Shown here piece by piece: positions 17,369 to 25,078 of a stretch of DNA of 64,000 nucleotides. Positions within the stretch are counted from its first letter, which is position 1; the number at the start of each line of letters is the position of its first letter. A model generated the notes under the pieces. It did no database searches. It saw only the letters and a program-made list of their open reading frames with translations, and was not told the DNA's origin. Source of the DNA: Paenibacillus tepidiphilus (GTDB taxonomy: Bacteria > Bacillota > Bacilli > Paenibacillales > Paenibacillaceae); contig NZ_VWRQ01000011.1 of assembly GCF_008635795.1 (NCBI RefSeq), positions 62,001 to 126,000 of the forward strand. Direction: 5' to 3'. The translations under genes were made by a program, and so were the position numbers.

Positions 17369-17716
17369 TTATGGAGTATCCAATGAGGCGGCAGCCTGGC
17401 TTAACAGGCCAATCAACTGTTCCTTGTTCCATTCCTGCCCTTTGCGCAGCTTAAGTGTTTTGCGTTCCGGTGGACCTTCGAAATCCCCCGGGAAATTTAG
17501 CCCCGTTGCATTGAATATCGTGAAGCTCACGGCATCCTTCGAGGCGGAGATGACAACGGCATATTTCCCGTTTTTCAAAAAATGGGGCTTCTTATACTGT
17601 ATCCGTTCCTCTGCCTCCGGAATGACGGAAAGTATAAGCTCCCGCAGAGCGGAGGATAGCTCGATTTGCCAAGGCTCTTTCAATGCATGGATATACCCGG
17701 TAACTTCCTGATTCAT
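17369..17716 (-). CDS. DUF1801 (YdhG-like) protein
   Basis: A 115-residue protein. LREL-ILSVIPEAEERIQY followed by KPHFLKNGKYAVVIS and the C-terminal TLKLRKGQEWNKEQLIGLL are typical of the DUF1801/YdhG family (similar in fold to frataxin-like proteins). It is full length for the family. Function unknown. The ATG follows an AAAGGAGAATGAACC site. Confidence 0.82.
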   Translation of the reverse strand: MNQEVTGYIHALKEPWQIELSSALRELILSVIPEAEERIQYKKPHFLKNGKYAVVISASKDAVSFTIFNATGLNFPGDFEGPPERKTLKLRKGQEWNKEQLIGLLSQAAASLDTP

Positions 17717-17805
17717 GGTTCATTCTCCTTTGCATGTTGATAGTCATCCGCAATTAAGATTATAACCATTTTCGCAGCATTCTCCAGGCCTGTTCTGTCT
17801 TGCGC

Positions 17806-17862
17806 TTGACTTTCGAGGTCTACTGCAATAGACTCATAAGCATCAGGTTTATTGCAATAAAC
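17806..17862 (+). promoter_or_regulatory. BlaI-type promoter with two operator dyads
   Basis: -35 TTGACT (17806-17811) and -10 TAGACT (17829-17834) are 17 bp apart. A near-perfect dyad GTCTACTGCAATAGAC (17818-17833) covers the -10, and a perfect dyad GTTTATTGCAATAAAC (17847-17862) lies just downstream. Both resemble MecI/BlaI-family operators (TACA/TGTA-type half-sites here changed to TCTA/TTTA around TGCA). The neighbouring BlaI-like protein should repress here. Confidence 0.85.
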
Positions 17863-17879
17863 TTATGAGGAGGAGCCGG

Positions 17880-18239
17880 ATGGAAGCCTATAAATTATTC
17901 GATGCCGAGTATAAATTCGCCTGCCTGGTCTGGGATCATGAGCCGATCAATTCCACTGAGCTTGTAAAGCTAAGCCAGACGAAGCTCGGCTGGAAGAAGT
18001 CTACGACGTACACGGTGCTGCGAAAGCTGTGTGAGCGCGGTGTTCTCCGAAATGAGGATGCGACGGTTACCGCCCTGATCAAGAAGGAAGAGGCGCAGCA
18101 ATACGAGAGCCGGACGGTGGTGGACAAAGCCTTCGGCGGGTCGCTGCTGCAATTCTTAACTGCTTTTCTGGGCAAGAAGAAGCTGTCCGAAAAGGAGGCT
18201 GAGGAGCTGAAGCGGATTATTGAGGAGGCGACCCGATGA
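17880..18239 (+). CDS. BlaI/MecI/CopY-family repressor
   Basis: A 119-residue winged-helix repressor. I start at ATG 17880, which has GAGGAGGAGCCGG directly upstream. The DNA-binding part contains the typical AEYKFACLVWDHEP, LGWKKSTTYTVLRKL and GVLRNED motifs, and the C-terminal helices for dimerisation follow (KLSEKEAEELKRIIEE). Family members are released from DNA by cleavage through an M56 membrane peptidase, and exactly such a gene follows with a four-base stop/start overlap. Two dyads in the promoter predict autorepression. Confidence 0.93.
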   Translation: MEAYKLFDAEYKFACLVWDHEPINSTELVKLSQTKLGWKKSTTYTVLRKLCERGVLRNEDATVTALIKKEEAQQYESRTVVDKAFGGSLLQFLTAFLGKKKLSEKEAEELKRIIEEATR

Positions 18240-19687
18240 TCGCAGATCTGTTTATCCGGATTCTGAATATGAGCATCACGGCAAGCTACGTGGCAGCTGC
18301 GGTTATCCTTGCAAGATTCTTGCTAAGGCGTGCTCCCAAAATATTCTCTTACCTCCTCTGGTCGGCCGTAATCATCCGGCTGGTGCTCCCTGTCAGCTTC
18401 ACTTCCAGCTTCAGCTTCCTGCGGCTGGTGCAGCCGCAGGACAAAGCGGGATCGGGCTTCCTGGCATTTGTGCCCCAGGATATCGGTATGCAGCTGCGTC
18501 CGGCTGTCGATGTCGGAATCAATGGGATCAGCCGTCTGGTCAATGCCTCGCTTCCTGCTGCCGACCGGGCGGCAAGTGTTAATCCACTGCAAATCATGCT
18601 ATGGATGGGAAGCGTGATCTGGCTGACAGGCGTTGTGATGATCCTTGTATACAGCCTCGTATCGTACCTGCAGCTTATGTCCCGGGTCCGGACGGCTACC
18701 TTGGTCCAAGGGAATGTTTTTGAGAGTGATCAGATCGGTACGCCCTTTGTCTGCGGCTTCCTGAAGCCGAGAATCTACCTCCCGGCCGGAATGGGCGGAC
18801 AGGAGCTGTCTTATATTTTGCTGCACGAAGAGACACATATCCGGCGGCGGGATTATCTGATTAAGCCGTTTGCGTTCGTCATGCTGGCCATTCACTGGTT
18901 CAACCCCCTGATGTGGCTGTCCTATGCCCTGATGAGCAAGGATATGGAAATGTCCTGCGACGAAGCCGTCGTGAAGAAGCTGGGGTATGGGATTAAAGGA
19001 AGCTACTCCACCTCTCTGCTCGCATTTGCGGTAAAGGGGAACGGGTTATGGCATGGCAGTCCGCTTGCCTTCGGCGAGAGTGATGTGAAAGCAAGAATTA
19101 AGAATGTTTTGGCTTACCGCCAGCCCTCATCCCGTAAGATCACAGGACTTATGCTAATCATTACAGCGGTGATTGTGGGCTGCACGGCAAATCCCAAGCT
19201 TGTGGAGCAGGCAGCAACGCCGACGCCAGCTCCGACCTATTTCGGGTATGATCTCGCACAACTGATGAAGAACCGTACACTTTACGTGGGCGATGCCAGC
19301 AAGGTCGGCGGGCTGATCGGCGGAATGCCGGTGCTGGAAGGTCTTGAACCTGCAGGAATGGAGCTGCAGACTGTTGCTCCTCCTTATGGAGTGACAGTTA
19401 ATTATGATATGTATGACTCCGCTTCGGTGACGAAAGGTAACGCGATAAACGGCGTCGAGTTCTACCCACATGCGATCCTGCTTCTCAGCCTGATTGATAA
19501 TGTGGACAACATAACTTTTTCGCTGGTGGACCGGAGGATGGATCAATATGACGGAGCATTTTTTAGCTTTACTTTTTTCAGAGAAGAAGCCGACAAGCTT
19601 CTGGGTGAAGATGTCCGGCGATATGCCGAGGATGAAGCAGGCCTGCGGGAGTTGATTGACCGGTTAAACAGAATCTCATATTGGTGA
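18236..19687 (+). CDS. BlaR1-like M56 membrane metallopeptidase with C-terminal DUF4825-like domain
   Basis: A 483-residue protein. N-terminal membrane helices carry the cytoplasmic zinc protease site H197-E-E-T-H201 (LLHEETHIRRRDYL) and the later NPLMWLSYALMSKDMEMSCDEA Glu/Asp segment, the core of M56/BlaR1 peptidases. The BlaR1 penicillin-binding sensor is absent. After the last membrane segment (TGLMLIITAVIVGC, a lipobox-like end) comes a domain starting LMKNRTLYVGDASKVGGLI, which matches DUF4825. So it probably senses something other than beta-lactams and cleaves the BlaI-like repressor encoded by the overlapping upstream gene. Confidence 0.87.
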   Translation: MIADLFIRILNMSITASYVAAAVILARFLLRRAPKIFSYLLWSAVIIRLVLPVSFTSSFSFLRLVQPQDKAGSGFLAFVPQDIGMQLRPAVDVGINGISRLVNASLPAADRAASVNPLQIMLWMGSVIWLTGVVMILVYSLVSYLQLMSRVRTATLVQGNVFESDQIGTPFVCGFLKPRIYLPAGMGGQELSYILLHEETHIRRRDYLIKPFAFVMLAIHWFNPLMWLSYALMSKDMEMSCDEAVVKKLGYGIKGSYSTSLLAFAVKGNGLWHGSPLAFGESDVKARIKNVLAYRQPSSRKITGLMLIITAVIVGCTANPKLVEQAATPTPAPTYFGYDLAQLMKNRTLYVGDASKVGGLIGGMPVLEGLEPAGMELQTVAPPYGVTVNYDMYDSASVTKGNAINGVEFYPHAILLLSLIDNVDNITFSLVDRRMDQYDGAFFSFTFFREEADKLLGEDVRRYAEDEAGLRELIDRLNRISYW

Positions 19688-19703
19688 AATAGTATGTTAA
19701 TCA

Positions 19704-19733
19704 GAGCACCTGGATTCGTATCCGGCGCTTTTT
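19704..19733 (+). terminator. Rho-independent terminator of the BlaI/M56 operon
   Basis: AGCACCTGGAT-TCGT-ATCCGGCGCT with one bulge, followed by TTTTTG, 17 bases past the stop. Confidence 0.7.
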
Positions 19734-19913
19734 GTTTGTCTGCTTAACCCTCCCCCTCTATACCCTCCACTTCCAGATTGCACATCCCTCCTGCGGGAAC
19801 TGCCGGAAGATGTTTCTTGGCAATGCTGCGGCAATGCAGTGTGGTCAAACTGCCCGTAATTGTGTTACCATGTGCACTAACTAACCGTAAGCGGTTCTTG
19901 GGAAGGAGATACT

Positions 19914-21398
19914 ATGTCGATTCGCATAAAAATGCTGCTGTCCTTCACGGGCATGCTGGTAATCAGCCTGCTTTTTATTTTGCTTACAGCCAGTCTCTAT
20001 ACGATTGCCGCGACCGGGGATCTGCAGAGCTTCCGCGATATATACAAGGTGCATTATCAGATTAATCCGTTGACCGAACAGGGCGAAGCGATCTTCCAGG
20101 AGATGAAGTTCCTGGCTAAGACCGATCCGGACGGGCTCCAGGACAAGGTGTTGCTGCGCGAATACGATATGAAGCTGCGTGCCGAGAAGTCAGGGCTTTA
20201 CGTCAGGCGCGAGAGCGACCAGATCTTCGAATCCTTGACCTTCCACCAGCCTGAGCTCAAGCAAGCGCTGCCTGCCTATGATCTGAACAATAATCAGATC
20301 CGCAGCACCTTCAACATCAGCGAACGCTTCTATGCCTATGCAAAATTTGATTTCCGATATACGGATGGTGAACGGGGAAGTATCTTTGTCATCCGGGAGA
20401 AAAGCCCTTTCGCAGAGCTAACACGCAAGCTTCTGCCGGTCATGTCGTTCCTGCTGATCGCTGTGCTCATCATAGCCAACCTGTTATTATACCGCTGGAT
20501 CACCCGCAGCTTCATTAAGCCGCTTCATCAGCTGCGAAGCTATGCCGAGCAAATCAAGGCTGGAAATCTGGCCTTTGAGCTTCAGTTAAGCACGAATGAC
20601 GAGGTGGGCCAGCTGAACGAAGCGTTCGAAAGCATGCGCAAGCAGCTGCAGCGCTCCAATGAGCTACGCCAGCAGGACGAAGTGAGCCGCAAGGAGCTTA
20701 TCTCCAACATCTCGCATGACCTTCGCACCCCGCTTACCAATATCAAAGGCTATATCGAAGGCATACGTGACGGGGTGGCCAATACCCCTGAGAAAATGGA
20801 CTCTTACGTCAACATCATTCATGCCAAAGCCGTCAGTATGGACAAGCTGGTCGATGAGCTGTTTCTCTACTCTAAGCTCGACTTGAATCAAGAGCCCTTC
20901 CTGTTTAAGACGGTGGACATCGTAGATTTTCTGGAGGACAGCATCGAGGAGCTGAAATATGATCTGGACGACAAGGGAATTGAATTGGACTGGGATAAGC
21001 AAACCTCCGGACCGGTCTTGGCTTCCGTGGATCTGGACAAATTAAAGCGCACGGTAGTCAATATCGTGGACAATGCCCTTAAATACATGGACAATGCCCG
21101 GAAGCGCTTCGGCATTACCCTGCAAGCGGATCAGGAATGGATCACTATCGCATTCAAGGATAATGGCAGCGGTATATCGGAAGAAGCGCTGCCCCATATA
21201 TTTGAACGCTTCTACAGGGCGGAGCGCTCCCGCAATTCTTCCGCCGGCGGCAGCGGGCTGGGACTTGCGATTGCCCGCCAGATTATCGAAGCGCACGGAG
21301 GCTCCATCTGGGCAGAAAGTATTCCCGATGCGGGTACAACCATATACATCAGGCTGCAGCGGCAGACCAACGAGGAGACAGAGAATGGCAACGGCTGA
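19914..21398 (+). CDS. Sensor histidine kinase (HAMP, HisKA, HATPase)
   Basis: A 494-residue kinase. A first membrane helix at about residues 8-32 is followed by an extracytoplasmic sensor of about 140 residues, a second helix near 175-195, HAMP (LHQLRSYAEQIKAGNLAFEL), the His box (ISNISHDLRTPLTNIKGYIE) and the ATP-binding boxes (VNIVDNALKYM, FKDNGSGIS, SGLGLAIARQI). The last 14 bases overlap the response regulator gene, so the pair is one operon. GGAAGGAGAT precedes the ATG. Signal unknown. Confidence 0.93.
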   Translation: MSIRIKMLLSFTGMLVISLLFILLTASLYTIAATGDLQSFRDIYKVHYQINPLTEQGEAIFQEMKFLAKTDPDGLQDKVLLREYDMKLRAEKSGLYVRRESDQIFESLTFHQPELKQALPAYDLNNNQIRSTFNISERFYAYAKFDFRYTDGERGSIFVIREKSPFAELTRKLLPVMSFLLIAVLIIANLLLYRWITRSFIKPLHQLRSYAEQIKAGNLAFELQLSTNDEVGQLNEAFESMRKQLQRSNELRQQDEVSRKELISNISHDLRTPLTNIKGYIEGIRDGVANTPEKMDSYVNIIHAKAVSMDKLVDELFLYSKLDLNQEPFLFKTVDIVDFLEDSIEELKYDLDDKGIELDWDKQTSGPVLASVDLDKLKRTVVNIVDNALKYMDNARKRFGITLQADQEWITIAFKDNGSGISEEALPHIFERFYRAERSRNSSAGGSGLGLAIARQIIEAHGGSIWAESIPDAGTTIYIRLQRQTNEETENGNG

Positions 21399-22083
21399 TA
21401 TTTTAATTATCGAGGACGAAACAACAATCGCACAGTTAGAGCGTGACTATTTTGAGCTTAACGGATTCTCTGTTCAGCTCTGCCATACCGGCGATGAAGG
21501 TCTGAGGCTGGCCTTGGAGGAGAATTACAGCCTGATCATCGTTGATCTGATGCTGCCGGGGCTGGACGGCTTTGAATGCTGCCGGCGCATTCGCGAAGTG
21601 AAGGAAGTGCCGATCCTGGTTGTCTCGGCCAGGAAAGAAGAAATTGATAAGATTCGCACATTCAATTTAGGCGTTGACGATTTCATTACGAAGCCGTTCA
21701 GCCCCAGTGAGCTGGTCGCCCGGGCAAAGGCTCATCTTACCCGGTACGAGCGCCTGCTGGGTAAGCGGAATTCTGCAGATCAGGATGCCATCCACATCCG
21801 CGGACTTCATATCGACAAGCCTTCGCGCCGTGTCTTCGTAAGCGGCGAAGAGGTAGCGATTACGACCAAGGAATTTGATCTGCTCGTATTTCTGGCCAGC
21901 CATCCGAATCGCGTATTCGGCAAAACAGAACTGTTCGAGCGGATTTGGGGCATGGATTCCAGCGGCGACATCGCGACCGTTACCGTGCACATCCGCAAGC
22001 TCCGCGGGAAGCTGGAGGCTGATCCCAAGAACCCGGAGTATATCGAGACCGTGTGGGGCGCGGGTTACCGGTTCACCGTATAA
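21385..22083 (+). CDS. OmpR/PhoB-family response regulator
   Basis: A 232-residue regulator. The open frame starts far upstream in the kinase gene, but the real start is ATG 21385, preceded by GAGGAGACAGAGA and giving ATADILIIEDETTIAQLERD. Receiver landmarks: LIIVDLMLPGLDG (phospho-Asp), VVSARK and DFITKPF. The output domain contains VTVHIRKLRGKLE and TVWGAGYRFTV. It overlaps the upstream kinase by 14 bases, which suggests coupled translation. The next gene is an S-layer-homology protein, a possible but unproven target. Confidence 0.94.
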   Translation: MATADILIIEDETTIAQLERDYFELNGFSVQLCHTGDEGLRLALEENYSLIIVDLMLPGLDGFECCRRIREVKEVPILVVSARKEEIDKIRTFNLGVDDFITKPFSPSELVARAKAHLTRYERLLGKRNSADQDAIHIRGLHIDKPSRRVFVSGEEVAITTKEFDLLVFLASHPNRVFGKTELFERIWGMDSSGDIATVTVHIRKLRGKLEADPKNPEYIETVWGAGYRFTV

Positions 22084-22200
22084 TTTCGGGAAAAATTAGC
22101 TGTAGTTTATTTTTTGTTAATCTTTTTGCCCTTGGGAGTTTCTTTTTATCCTCTATTCTATAGCTACAGGCAAATACACCTATAGAGGAGGAATTTCAAT

Positions 22201-23715
22201 ATGAATTCTAGAGCCCGAAAGATCGCCGCATTATTAGCCGTAACTTCCTTAAGTGCAGGAGTATTTCCGATTCTGGCAAGCCAAGCGAACGCAGCTGCAT
22301 ACGTCACTACCGCTGCTTCGGCAACTGTACCGGCAGTGCAGCCGGCCAATCCGCAGATTGAAGCTGCAATCCGGGAATTGAACAGTCTTGGTATCATGCA
22401 GGGATATGCCGATCGTTCGATGGGAGAGCACAGAGTAATTAGCCGGGCCGAACTGGCAACGCTGGTGTACAATACCTTCGGTCTGGCGGACAAGACTAGT
22501 GAAGCTGTAAGTCTGGCGGACGTCAGCGACGAAGCCTGGTATGCGCCGTATGTATTGAAGCTGGCGGGACTTGGCATTATGGAGTCCGACAACGGCCGCT
22601 TCAATCCGCAAAGCCCCGTATCCGGTGCAGAGCTGGTCCAAGTCATATCTAAGGCCATGCAGCGGGATGTGAAGTCCGTACAACACTGGATGAATGCTCT
22701 CGGTTCAGAGACCGCATCTGTAACGCGCGGTGAGACGGCGGTTCTGCTGCAAACAGCCCGTAAGGCGATCCCTTCCGCAGCAGCCCAAATCAAGAGTGTA
22801 AAAGCACTGAACGCGATTACGCTAGTTGTCACGTTCGATAAGCCGCTGACGGCAGCGGATGAAGCATTCGCGAAGGCCCAGACGGACCTCGCTATAAGCG
22901 GAGGACTGACGCTGACCAATATGCCCCGCCTGAAAACAGGCTCGATCGCAACTTATATCATCCCGACGTCTGTTCAGCAGGCAGGGACTGCTTATACGCT
23001 CTCATATAAAGGGCAGCCCGCTGGTTCCTTTGAGGGCAGCGGAACCAAAGTCAATATGACGGCCCCCACCCAAGTAACCAACGATACCTTCGAAATTGAA
23101 GCGCTGAAAGAAAACGGCGTTGTAGATTATGGTTATATTATTTCGGCCTACAGCGGCGGCCGGGGAGCCAATGCCTTTGTACTGGATGACAATGAGCAGG
23201 CTGGAGGCCGGACGTATCAGGTCATCTCCTCCATGCAGGCAAGACAGGTTGTCATTACGCCGGCAGGCGGTGAACCGATGGTTGCCAAGTACGTCCCGTT
23301 TACGCAATCGACGGACGGCAAGCAGGAACCGAAGTTCCGGCTGCCTGAAGGAGCAGCCTTGACTCCAGGCGTGACGTATACGGTTTCCTCGGACTGGGCC
23401 AGCCTCGACGAGGCGTCGTTTGTCGCTGAATCGTTCGATGCACTGCAGATTGCCAATGCGCGGGCTGTGAGTGAAACCTCCCTTGAAGTTACGCTTGCGC
23501 AAGATCCCGGCGATGAGCTCTTCTCCGGCCGGAGCATTACGTTGACCGCTCCAGGCGGCGATACCTTGACGGCAACCTACAAATATTCCAGCCGCAAAGG
23601 AGCGACAGGCACGTTCGATCTGGTTAACGGGCAATTGACTCCCGGCACCGTATACACGGTAACTCCGGCTGGCGGTTGGGCTGTAGCCTCCTCGGTAACC
23701 GTGACACCGCAATAA
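22201..23715 (+). CDS. S-layer homology (SLH) domain exported protein
   Basis: A 504-residue exported protein with a signal peptide (cut near SQANA-AAY). Two SLH-like units follow at about residues 55-175: IRELNSLGIMQGYAD, RAELATLVYNTFGL, then WYAPYVLKLAGLGIM and FNPQSPVSGAELVQVI. SLH units bind pyruvylated secondary cell-wall polymers, so the protein should sit on the cell surface. The rest is beta-rich and Ig-like (VKALNAITLVVTFDKPL; repeated PGVTYTV/PGTVYTV turns). GAGGAGGAATTTCAAT precedes the ATG. It is a single gene with two terminator hairpins after it. Confidence 0.87.
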   Translation: MNSRARKIAALLAVTSLSAGVFPILASQANAAAYVTTAASATVPAVQPANPQIEAAIRELNSLGIMQGYADRSMGEHRVISRAELATLVYNTFGLADKTSEAVSLADVSDEAWYAPYVLKLAGLGIMESDNGRFNPQSPVSGAELVQVISKAMQRDVKSVQHWMNALGSETASVTRGETAVLLQTARKAIPSAAAQIKSVKALNAITLVVTFDKPLTAADEAFAKAQTDLAISGGLTLTNMPRLKTGSIATYIIPTSVQQAGTAYTLSYKGQPAGSFEGSGTKVNMTAPTQVTNDTFEIEALKENGVVDYGYIISAYSGGRGANAFVLDDNEQAGGRTYQVISSMQARQVVITPAGGEPMVAKYVPFTQSTDGKQEPKFRLPEGAALTPGVTYTVSSDWASLDEASFVAESFDALQIANARAVSETSLEVTLAQDPGDELFSGRSITLTAPGGDTLTATYKYSSRKGATGTFDLVNGQLTPGTVYTVTPAGGWAVASSVTVTPQ

Positions 23716-23727
23716 ATATTAAAAAAA

Positions 23728-23773
23728 GAGTACCCCAGGGTACTCTCCGGCTGCCGGGCAAGTCTCGGCAGCC
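23728..23773 (+). terminator. Double terminator hairpin after the SLH gene
   Basis: Two successive stems: GAGTACCC-CA-GGGTACTC (23728-23746) and GGCTGCCGGG...CGGCAGCC (23748-23773) followed by TTATTTAT. Confidence 0.75.
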
Positions 23774-23790
23774 TTATTTATGGATGCCCC

Positions 23791-23856
23791 AAAAACCCCT
23801 CAAGCCCACTCCAGCCTCATGTTTAGACATGAGGCTGTTAAGTGTCGCTTGAGGGG
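23791..23856 (-). terminator. Terminator of the short-chain dehydrogenase gene
   Basis: On the minus strand CCCCTCAAGC pairs with GCTTGAGGGG, with an inner perfect stem CAGCCTCATGT/ACATGAGGCTG, and TTTTTGGGG follows. It lies directly after the gene's stop. Confidence 0.88.
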
Positions 23857-23862
23857 ATAATA

Positions 23863-24606
23863 TTATTGGGCCAGGTATCCGCCGTCAACCAAGATGGTTG
23901 TACCTGTTACAAAATCATTCTCAGCCAGGAACACTGCCGCGTGTGCGATCTCCTCCGGCCGGCCAAGGCGGCCCAGCGGATGCTTGGCTACCAGGCCATC
24001 GTAGAAATCGCCGAGAGCTTCCTTGTTGACCATTCCGCTCTCGATGAATCCGGGGGCAATGGCATTGACGCGGATATTGCGGTCGGCATATTCCAGGGCG
24101 AGCGATTTCGTGATCTGGTTCACCGCCCCTTTACTTGCCGCATAAGGCATGGATGTCGGCTCGCCGACAGAGCCCAGAATGGAAGAGGTGCTGATGATCG
24201 AGCCGCCTCCTGTTTTCAGCATTTCGCGGATAGCGTACTTGGCGCCGTAGAATACACCGTCCTGGTTGATGGATATTACCCGTTTATATTCTTCGTCCGT
24301 CAGCTCATGCGAAGGCTTCTGAACGCCGATTCCCGCGTTGTTAAAGATCACGTCCAGCTTGCCGAAGTGTTTCACGGTTTCCGCCACCAGGCGTTCCACC
24401 TGCTGCTCTTCGGCGACATTTACTTTGTGGAACAGGACGTCGCTGTAGGTTTGCTTAAGCTCCTGCTCAGCGGCTTTGCCATGCTCCTCGTTGTAATCGG
24501 CAATGACTACTTTGGCGCCCTTCTCCAGAAAAGCCTTCACCGTTGCCAGGCCAATGCCCGATGCTCCGCCTGTAATAATTGCTACTTTGCCTTGAAGATT
24601 AGTCAT
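23863..24606 (-). CDS. Short-chain dehydrogenase/reductase (SDR), classical type
   Basis: A 247-residue NAD(P)-dependent oxidoreductase. Cofactor motif TGGASGIG near residue 13, NNAG in the middle, catalytic Ser in STSSILG and the YAASK Tyr/Lys pair, followed by NAIAPGFIES and the C-terminal GTTILVDGGY. The open frame extends 39 codons further upstream, but ATG 24606 has GGAGG eight bases before it and fits the family length. It resembles glucose-1-dehydrogenase/FabG-like enzymes; the substrate is not predictable. A sigma-A promoter with palindromic surroundings suggests that a repressor regulates it. Confidence 0.93.
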   Translation of the reverse strand: MTNLQGKVAIITGGASGIGLATVKAFLEKGAKVVIADYNEEHGKAAEQELKQTYSDVLFHKVNVAEEQQVERLVAETVKHFGKLDVIFNNAGIGVQKPSHELTDEEYKRVISINQDGVFYGAKYAIREMLKTGGGSIISTSSILGSVGEPTSMPYAASKGAVNQITKSLALEYADRNIRVNAIAPGFIESGMVNKEALGDFYDGLVAKHPLGRLGRPEEIAHAAVFLAENDFVTGTTILVDGGYLAQ

Positions 24607-24694
24607 GATGTCTGCCTCCAATGATGTAATTTGTGAACCCCACTCTGTGTATAAAAGGTGAGCAGGACTCTTTAAGTAACTTACTATATAACTA

Positions 24695-24723
24695 ATGGTA
24701 TACCTGTAGCTAACCATTGTCAA
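24695..24723 (-). promoter_or_regulatory. Sigma-A promoter of the SDR gene
   Basis: TTGACA (24718-24723) and TACCAT (24695-24700) are 17 bp apart on the minus strand. Repeated GTAAGTTACTT-like elements lie on either side (24675-24685 and around 24737-24746) and could bind a MarR/HxlR-type repressor, which is only a guess. Confidence 0.65.
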
Positions 24724-25006
24724 TAAGCTAATTAAAAGTAAGTAAGAGAATTGTATAACAATCTGTCTCAGCCCTTAGCTGCTGCCGTGATTCTGATTAA
24801 AGCTTTTGCGTTCATGATGCTAAGTAACCGTTGATTTATATTCTCCGGATAAGCTATTCCTTTATACACAGTTCTCCAGCGCACCATGCTGTTCCAGGCT
24901 AATCCAGAAAGCTACTCCGTCTTCCGTCAGCATTCATTGCATTACCCAGCAAATGCCTGTATTTTGAGCGTAGGAAGCACTGGCTAAACCATGGCTCTTA
25001 CGCGCA
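24724..25006. other. Gene-free gap, nothing recognised
   Basis: Between the SDR promoter and the terminator at 25007-25042 I see no open frame with a ribosome site, no clear dyad and no repeat shared with other parts of the window. Confidence 0.5.
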
Positions 25007-25042
25007 AAACAGCGATCCTCCGGCTCTGGAGAATCGCTGTTT
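25007..25042 (-). terminator. Rho-independent terminator of the 1098-residue exported protein gene
   Basis: AAACAGCGATTCTCC pairs with GGAGGATCGCTGTTT on the minus strand (one mismatch), followed by TTGCG. It lies 37 bases past the stop. Confidence 0.75.
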
Positions 25043-25078
25043 ATTGTACTTATATTCCACATGTGGAATAAATTTATT

